Source: Daphnia pulex
Lineage: Eukaryota > Arthropoda > Branchiopoda > Diplostraca > Daphniidae
NCBI RefSeq assembly: GCF_021134715.1
Contig: NC_060025.1
Coordinates: 8,432,001 to 8,496,000 of the forward strand
Direction of reading: 5' to 3'
Length of the DNA stretch: 64,000 nt
Within the stretch, counting starts at the first letter, position 1. Each line of letters begins with the position of its first letter. Made by a program: the position numbers and the translations under genes. Below, one piece after another: positions 57,016 through 64,000 of the stretch. The notes under the pieces are model-generated. The model did not search any database, was not told the origin of the DNA, and saw only the letters and a program-made list of their open reading frames with translations.

Positions 57016-59812
57016 AGATATACTGGAAGGGAGAGAAGGAACTGGAAGAGGTTAAAAGAGAAGAGGAAATGGTTCAGGAAGTTTGACATGAAAAAATATG
57101 ACCCGAAGAGGAAGAATAATTGAACTGAGAATGACTATAAAATTATTCTAATAGAATAACTATACTTAATCAATAATGCATTCTGGATGCTATCAATAAA
57201 CATTTTTTTAAAGATCTCTTACGAAAATTATTGTGTTGACTCCTTATTCGCTCCATTGTTGAAAGAAACGAAATAGTAAATAACTTGTCTTCGAAATGCT
57301 CGTCCCATCACCCTTAGTGAAAATAGGAAACCATTACAAATTCAAGCAATTTTTTAACAGGACCAGATAAGACTTACCGGGAAATATTCAGAATTTTTAG
57401 CATTAATAAGCTGCTCGATTTTGATTTCGAGGAAATTTTAAAGTTAGTTAAGTTAAAAAATTTTGGGTTAAAGTTAAAATTTTAAGTTAGCTATACCTTT
57501 CTTTTGTTGCTGGTTGTCGATGCATTTTACGGGCATTTTATTGGGAGGAGCTGATGCAGCGTTTCCACATTACTGTCAATCACCATTTGAGTCTGTAAGC
57601 ACACGAAAAATAAATCAGAGGTTAAGAAGTGAATTGAGGAATTCCACTAAACTACACATAAAATTTATTTTCGCTCTAAAAAATATTACCGAGTTGCATA
57701 AGTCCTAAAAATCTTGTGGTAGTGATATTGAAGATTGTTTGATGTTTTAAAATTCCATACAGTACGCGAGTGGGTCAATAATGGAGTGAAAACAATTTCG
57801 AAGAACTAAATCATTTTTTTCTCCATCGAACCCTGGAACACATTGGCGAAAACTTGGCTACCTACTTCTTTCAATTCAATTTCAAATATAAAATATTTAA
57901 AACTTTTCTTTAGAGGAGGCCAAACCTATCAATTTTTATTCTGAAATTCCTCGGTATGATTTGGTAATAATACTCTTCAGATTTCACAATTTCAACCAAA
58001 TGAAATACAAGAGCAGAAATTCAAATTGATAGATTCAAGTTATGTTATTTTAAGACAAGTGTGAGTTAAGTTATCATCGTAAGTACCACATGACAGTTTT
58101 AAATTGTACAGCGGAATTCATTCCGCTCAACCCTAAGGGTGTAGACTTATTTTATTTAGCAACTTCAAAGAAAAATGAAGGCCGTCTAGCCTTCCTCGAC
58201 CGCGGCACGCCCCCTTTTCCTCAGACTTATTTTTGCTCTGTTACAAGTAACACGCGTTGACAGAATGTCTAGATATTGCCCATCGTCTAGTGAATTTTTC
58301 GATGGCCAGTTTTTTTGAGCCATGTGTTGGTTTTTCGAACAACCCAGGCTCGAGTGCGAGTGAACGCACGATCGTGAATTACGTGGCCGTTCCCTATCAT
58401 CACCAATCATCTTAATTATCAAGTAAGCCCCCGACGCCCGTCGCTCTTTCTCGTTCGATTTTCGTTACGTTCCCCGCTGCTAGACAAGTACAATCTTGAC
58501 GTTTTTGGACCTGAGGGGCTCGGTTTTGTGCTCCCTTTCGACGACCGTTGCGTGGGAGTCAATCAGGCCAGCAGTAGCCGGCGTGACGACAAAAGAGAGT
58601 ATATAGAAACGGTTTTCTATTTTTATAGCGACGACGGTGGCTGCTATGATGATGATGGTTACGGCTATCGTCTCGGCCAAGATGGTTTTCATTACGATTC
58701 AGAGACTGGCTATCGTTATGGCGATGGGAGAGACGTTCGTTTTTAGTCGCGTAGAACCAGAATTGCGACAAACGCGTTAGATCAATCGCCCCACACCGAG
58801 TACTGGAACGATTTCCCCTCTTGCAGAACAGCAGTAAAGACTTCGTTTGCTGTCGTACCGACCAGCGATCAAGCGGCTCACGAAGAGCAAGACCACTCTG
58901 AGAGGAAGTAGTATTAGGCCGTTACTTCCCAGAGATCTAGTAGTTGAAGAAAAGGGGCAAGCCGCAGCTGGAGAAGCAGCAGTGCAGGAGGTAGTGGATC
59001 TAGTTCCGGCCCCTATGGAAGACTGAGTAGTAGACCTTCCCAGTATCTCAGGTTTGCGACTACTTTCAGTCCCTAAAACCATATCTCCGATGAGATTTCA
59101 ATTGTATGACGACCGTGCTGATATCCACCGACATGTCGAAAGCAATCCTGAAAAAGATTTCTCTCGATGATGCGACACAAACTTTTCTCTGATATTCCCC
59201 CAAACTTGAGGGATCGGATAACTTATTGAATTGGTGGGTTGGATACTTGGATTACCCGCCGGGTCCTCCTAAAATCGTACAATAACTTGTTAAAATCGGG
59301 CTAAAATCTATCATTGCACAACATGAGTCGTTGCTTATTACTCAAGTTAGAATTATGGATAGGCCTGTCGCACAACCGCTTGCGGACCTTTACGCTCATC
59401 GGAACGTCCGTTTTCGTACAAACGAGATCGTACAAACGAAATCCGTCTCTCGTAGCGTTAACTGCCGGACAAGTAAGCGTTAAGCGCCCAGTGCAGGTCG
59501 CTCTCCAGCAATAGGGGCGCGCTTATGTTGCAATAACCAGAGAGCGTCGGAATGCGCGATCGCGTTCGCCGAGCCGTCGGCAAACTATTTATTGGATGAT
59601 TCAAAACGCGTTCGACACAGGCAGAAAGCGCGCTTATTTCTGCCAAGCATTCTGCTTACCAACAGATTCTTATAAGCAGCGCTGAACATCCTGGCTCAAG
59701 CATCAGGAGTAGCCGCGGCGGCCGCTGCTGCTAATGCCTCGAGGCGTTCGAGTATTAGGCGGGTGCGTTTCGAGCCACCTAATATTTCGTCTCAATCGCG
59801 ACAGCGTTTCAA

Positions 59813-60690
59813 GCCAGAACCGATAGTTAGCTTGAACCTTCGCTCCATCGCTTGGCTACAAGAAAGTCGGAGGTATGACGGTACGTTTCATTCAATCCGG
59901 CCTCTTGATTTCTTGAAAAACAATTAAAGATCCGCACCTTGACGTTTAATCACAGTGGGAGTGCCTCGGGGCTTCTGTGGTCATTTATTGCCTAGTATCT
60001 GGCGTTCTGGCCGTATCTGGCTTAACAAGGCTCCAAGATTTTTTCATTTTTACAACAAATCAGAGCCTTGTAGGCGACGACGTTCGTTTTAATCACCACC
60101 ACGTTGCACGGACCAGAACCGGTCATTTGAGGTGGAGATGGCAGGCGGAATGGAATAGCGGGCCATCGCAGTGGTTATTGCTCCATCGCTTGTCTCCAAA
60201 AAAGCCGGAAGTACGTTACTGAAATCCGAACCCTTGGCTTCTTGAAAAAAGATCCCTGAACGTTGTTAAATCTCGATCGCAGCAGAAGCGCCTCGGGGGC
60301 TTCTGTTTTCATTAAAGATCGCCTAGTAACTGTCGCATCAAAGCTCCCAGATTTTTCATTTCAATTCTTAAACTATAACGAATTAGAGCCTTTTTGCTAT
60401 GACGTTACAACCACCGCCACGTTGTATGTCCAGAACCGGTAGTTCGAATGGGAGAAGGCAGGCGGAGTAGAATAGCGGGCCATCGCCGTGGTCATCGCTC
60501 AATCGCCTGTTTCCAAGAAAGGCGGAAGTACGTTGCTTAAATCCGAACCCTCGACGTCGGGAAAGACAATCAAGTCGTGCACCTTTAATTAATCACAGCG
60601 GAAGTGCCTCGGGCTTCTGTCGTAATTAAAAAATTGCCTAATAACTGTCGCATCAATGCTCCCAGATTTTTCGTTCCAACAAATCTGAGC
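59813..60690. repeat. Three diverged ~310-bp tandem repeats inside element X
   Basis: CCAGAACCG recurs at about 59813, 60113 and 60429. Each is followed by a TCGCTCCATCGCTTG-like block, CGGAAGTACGTT, a CTTGA..CAATCAAAGATC-like block and TGCCTCGGG.CTTCTGT. The units are non-coding in all frames. Confidence 0.7.
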
Positions 60691-60801
60691 CATTTCCAGT
60701 TTGTGCGGTGACAAGTATCCAACTTGTCAGATAGGCAGAAGACATTTTGATCTTAAACGGGTCTAAAAAGCGAGCTGTTAGCTTAGCGGTCATTAATTCT
60801 G

Positions 60802-61365
60802 CTATTGTTTACCCCTGCGCACTAGGCCGTCGGCCGAGGTGCTGTAAATGAACTCGCGGGACAAATTCAAACTCTTGAAGACGGCCATCAAGTTGTGGAC
60901 GTTGACGTAGACATCGTCGTAGGACGAAATGGGCCCACGTGCAACAGCTGTCGATCTAGTTGAAGCCGCTGTGACTTTGCGCGTCAAATCGAAGCAGGTT
61001 CCAATCACGTACACCTGCCAAATGTCGCCGTGAGTGGCGCTTTTTATTTGTTCGATCCGCTTTTTGAATGTCGCTTTCTTGGGTCAATGTGACGACGAAA
61101 CCGTGGCTCACCAGTTGGACGACGACGGTTGCAGCATTCGGTTGCATTATTCTTCCGGGCAGATCGGCTCAACGCCTTTGTGGTTGACTTCTCGTTTGTC
61201 AAGTAGCCCGGCGCAGAAATGACGGCCATAAAGAAGCCCACCGTGTTGGGGCTGCTGGTGGTGGCATTTTGGCACGACGCAAGGCCGATCGGGTAGCCAA
61301 AAGACGTCACTTTCTTGAACACCAGTCAAATCGGCTCGCAGCGGCCGGACGTTGCTGGGCAACAT
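60802..61365 (-). pseudogene. Broken coding-like stretch in element X, unrecognised
   Basis: Minus-strand frames interrupted by frameshifts encode VTSFGYPIGLASCQNATTSS, then a VQLVSHGFVVTLTQESDIQK segment and VYVIGTCFDLTRKVTA...SSYDDVYVNVHNLMAVFKSL. These read like remains of one protein rather than chance. The family was not identified; it could be a transposon protein or a captured host fragment. Confidence 0.3.
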
Positions 61366-62254
61366 CGCGAATCGTGTCGGATTAAATGCTATATTTTGAG
61401 CTAGTCTCCGGGGAAAGCTCTATGGCACAAGTACTGACGAGATAATTGAGAGACAGGCGCGCGGCGGAGTCTCACCTCGTTGATGCTGATTTCAGCTTTC
61501 AACCGAGTATCAACAGTCTCAGCATCGGTTGCGTTGGATCCTACTTTTTCTAAATAACTCGGTTGAGATCAGCTAGACAGCTACGCAAAAAAGGCAGCGG
61601 ATCGATATCCGCCGCTCTCACAACCGTTTGGGCAAGGCGAGACGGATTGAAGTTGAAGCAAGAGGCCGAAGCTAGCGATTCGGATTAGACACTGCCATGA
61701 TCTCTCGTTTTCTGGAGGTATGGAGTTATACGCCGATATGTCACCGCTTCCTGGAACATATCATTCTTCAAATTACCCGGAACCGACGCTCGGAATTTAG
61801 TCGCCTGGCATATCGCAGCAGGTGATCGTACGACTGACAAGTTCTTATCGGCCAGATATCGAACCTTTCCTGTCGGATGTTTTGACCAGTTGTTGATCAA
61901 TTGGTGTTTGTGGCGGAATATCGATTCCTGACGTAGCGATTTAGACTCTGTATCAGTCTAACCAGCCCAGTTACACGCCCGGTCCAGTCCAAGCTTTCAG
62001 TTTATGCCCTCGTCGGGCAGGAATGAGCTTTCCCCGACCAGCTTATCCGGAAAATTAGCTCGGCCTACCCTGCTGGCTCTCACTACCTTGTTGAAATTGC
62101 CCGAGATGGCCTACGTCACCTCCTCGTCGGCCAGACGGAAAGAGAATCAAATTAGCCTCTCTCTCTCTTTTTGAGCCTCGCAAGGCACTGTGAAGGTCCG
62201 TTGCAATCTTTCACATTTTTCAGCATGTTGATCGCAACCATCGCAACACCTTTT

Positions 62255-62690
62255 CAGTAGTGGCGTTACGATTTTATTTAAATCAGGCGAGTATGGATAG
62301 GCCGCCGATTCAAGAGAACAGGTTGCTCATCTCTCTCCTTGTCCCTTTTCGTGCCGTATTTGGAAAAACAATCAGTCTGTGGTTTGTTAAAAAAATTTCG
62401 TTTGAGTTCCGGAATCGATACGAAAATATTCAGCGCCCACTTGGCGGGAAGTGAGGCTTCGCCACTGGCCGTTTTCAGTGGCCTTTCTATCAGTAGCGGC
62501 GTTACGATTTGGTTTAAATCGCGCGAGTGTCGATAGACCACCGATTAAAGAGGGCAGGTCGCCCATCTCTCTCTTCGCCCTTTTTCGTGCCGTAATTGGC
62601 AACTCAATCTCAAAAGGGCTGGAATTGATATAAAAAATGCAGAGCCCACTTGACGCCAAGTGCAGCGTCGCTACTGGCCGTTACCAGGGG
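62255..62690. repeat. Two diverged ~220-bp tandem repeats inside element X
   Basis: AGTAG(T/C)GGCGTTACGATTT starts near 62257 and 62493. Both continue with GCGAGT.T.GATAG.CC.CCGATT, CATCTCTCTC and a CCCACTTG.CG block. Confidence 0.7.
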
Positions 62691-62857
62691 CCTTTTATAG
62701 ACAAATTATGGCAAGCGTACAATTGGGCCATCAAAATAACGCTCATCAGATTCTACAATCGTAGAACACAAGCAACATTCGCAGCATCGGCTATGGCCGA
62801 CGCTTAAGCTTTAAAGTCACCCTTAGGGTTGAGCGGAATGAATTCCGCTGTACAATT

Positions 62858-63480
62858 GAAAATTACCAGAGTGATCGCTCAGCGATCACGATAGGTAATT
62901 AGAATTGTACTAGGAAGAAATGAGAGAGACCCTAAGGGTCTTATATCCCACCCGCATCCACCCTTCTCATTTCTATCTATTTCAGTTTGCTTAATGTTGC
63001 AGTCTGCCTTATCCCAGTGTCCAGCCGGACAGTCAATCCAAGACAGGCATGAGAGGAGCGTTTTCGATTTCGAGCACCTCGTGAAGCGTGAAAGCGAACA
63101 AAATTCAGCCCAACTTTGTTCTTATGTTCAATTATGTTTGATATAAGAAAGGCCATGTCGGCCTATTCTGTTTTTCTTGTAAATCGGCTTTTTCTGGCTA
63201 ATAGCCAGTTTTTTATGCCTCGATATCTCTTTGTTCATGTTACATTCTTTTCAAATGTTTTCTCATGAAATGTAATTTTTTGACACGCGCACCCCCATTA
63301 TTCTCAAAATAAGTCTGAGGAAAAGGGGGCGTGCCGCGGTCGAGGAAGGCTAGACGGCCTTCATTTTTCTTTGAAGTTGCTAAATAAAATAAGTCTACAC
63401 CCTTAGGGTCTCTCTCATTTCTTCCTAGTACAATTCTAATTACCTATCGTGATCGCTGAGCGATCACTCTGGTAATTTTC
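62858..63480. mobile_element. Element Y: 623-bp MITE-like element next to X
   Basis: Perfect 82-bp terminal inverted repeats (62858-62939 and 63399-63480) starting GAAAATTACCAGAGTGATCG and ending ACCCTAAGGGT. They contain the palindrome GTGATCGCTCAGCGATCAC and an outer AATTACC...GGTAATT stem. AATT flanks both sides (62854-62857, shared with X, and 63481-63484). Its right subterminal 105 bp (63306-63409) matches the left subterminal of X (58130-58234). No ORF. Confidence 0.82.
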
Positions 63481-63528
63481 AATTAAATGAACATCACGAA
63501 GGAATTTCATTCGGGAAAATTAATTTAG

Positions 63529-64000
63529 TCAGTGGAGTTTACCGGGAATGTGGCAAGAGCAGGCTGATGGCAACTTGTAGATGTCGATGAAGATTCCCTT
63601 CTGGGGATCGCAGGGATCGAAGGAAAGCATCCGCTGGTAAACATATTTTTGCAGACATTTGCTGCCGAAACAAGGGGCCAAGGTGCGACAAGATGCACCG
63701 GGGAACAAACATTTTTCGACGCGTTGAGTCTGGGTGTATCCGGGCCAGGCGTTTTCTTGGACGATGACCCGCCATTCTCCATCGACATTCACTGCTCGGA
63801 GTGGGCGAGCATAAACAACGTCGCTAGGGCAGATGTATCCCTCGTCACCAGACCAGTGGCCCTTCTCGAAGAATTTGCCTTTGTAGTTGGAGTAGTCGAA
63901 GTGCGCCTCAGCCAAAGAGGTCAGTCCATCGACCAAATTATCGGCCGACTGATCAGCAACATCGGCGTATTTCTTCAGCACCAACGGGTCGTAATCGATG
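63529..64000 (-). CDS. Spatzle-like gene, right-arm copy, third exon (5' side cut by window end)
   Basis: Reverse-complement copy of the third exon of the left-arm gene (41651-42123), with the same cystine-knot coding sequence and TGA stop. The exon should begin about four bases beyond position 64000. Elements X and Y sit about 50 bp after its stop codon, in the 3' flank, and may separate it from its original poly(A) signal. The usual start at an internal Met is an artefact; the frame is open to the window edge. Confidence 0.9.
   Translation of the reverse strand, partial: IDYDPLVLKKYADVADQSADNLVDGLTSLAEAHFDYSNYKGKFFEKGHWSGDEGYICPSDVVYARPLRAVNVDGEWRVIVQENAWPGYTQTQRVEKCLFPGASCRTLAPCFGSKCLQKYVYQRMLSFDPCDPQKGIFIDIYKLPSACSCHIPGKLH

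Larger units (their letters stand above)
58106..62853. mobile_element. Element X: 4.75-kb transposon with hairpin-bearing TIRs and AATT target duplication
   Basis: Terminal inverted repeats of 36 bp, 58106-58141 and 62818-62853, beginning GTACAGCGGAATTCATTCCG and ending at ACCCTAAGGGTG. Each repeat contains a perfect hairpin (GCGGAAT-TC-ATTCCGC) and a palindrome (ACCCTAAGGGT). It is flanked by AATT (58102-58105 and 62854-62857), and the left arm shows the empty site. No intact transposase was seen. The interior holds tandem repeats, a short Asp/Tyr/Gly-rich frame (58528-58746) and broken coding-like stretches. Superfamily not determined. Confidence 0.8.
50209..64000 (-). repeat. Right arm of the giant inverted repeat, with a 5.4-kb insertion
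   Basis: Reverse complement of the left arm after a spacer of about 13 bp (50196-50208). It is longer because of two transposons at 58106-63480 that the left arm lacks. At the window end it is still matching inside the third exon of the Spatzle-like gene. Confidence 0.93.

Noticed and set aside
63525-63984. Alternative-frame ORFs over the Spatzle-like exons (also 41614-42003, 41864-42127, 41877-42113)
   Set aside because: Shadows of the cystine-knot frame, which has the conserved cysteines and splice borders.
1-64000. tRNA, rRNA or CRISPR features
   Set aside because: No cloverleaf with a GGTTCGAATC-type arm, no rRNA-like segment and no regularly spaced short direct repeats were seen by eye; a covariance-model scan was not possible.

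Overview
The window looks like nuclear DNA of an arthropod, most likely a branchiopod crustacean such as Daphnia (inference). The reasons are multi-exon genes with GT-AG introns of very uneven length, a mind-meld-type ADAM, Spatzle-like cystine-knot genes with TATA plus TCAGT initiators, several cut-and-paste transposon remnants, and microsatellite-rich AT introns. No bacterial or viral genes were seen.

Left half (about 304-30990, minus strand): one large gene, assembled here exon by exon with matching splice phases. It encodes a membrane-anchored ADAM of the non-proteolytic ADAM11/22/23 - mind-meld type: signal peptide, prodomain, furin site, metalloprotease-like domain, disintegrin, Cys-rich and EGF modules, a transmembrane helix and a long low-complexity cytoplasmic tail. 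The zinc-binding motif keeps its three histidines but has Met where the catalytic Glu should be. Two exons coding for different transmembrane segments are phase-equivalent and probably mutually exclusive. The last exons allow a short or a long C-terminus (about 1354 or 1507 residues). Intron 1 is about 15.7 kb and holds an ~800-bp tandem repeat, dispersed repeat modules and a TA-flanked MITE. Intron 4 holds a deleted hAT element with an exact 8-bp target duplication.

Middle (about 31-40 kb): AT-rich, microsatellite-rich non-coding DNA, then two weak, spliced gene-like fragments (37.6-38.3 kb and 39.1-39.8 kb).

Right half (about 39.9-64 kb): two head-to-head Spatzle-like genes, the second of which begins a giant inverted duplication. 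The left arm (41651 or earlier to 50195) and the right arm (50209 to beyond 64000) mirror each other around a spacer of about 13 bp. Each arm carries the Spatzle-like gene, a proline-rich gene, a small spliced ORF, a degenerate array of Tyr/Thr-repeat secreted-protein genes, a piggyBac-like MITE and a foldback element. The outer arms are almost identical; the inner ~1.2 kb per arm is clearly diverged. The arms differ by 8 copies of a 27-bp coding repeat and by a 5.4-kb double transposon insertion found only in the right arm. Those two elements have unusual hairpin-containing terminal repeats and AATT target duplications, and are the least familiar objects here.
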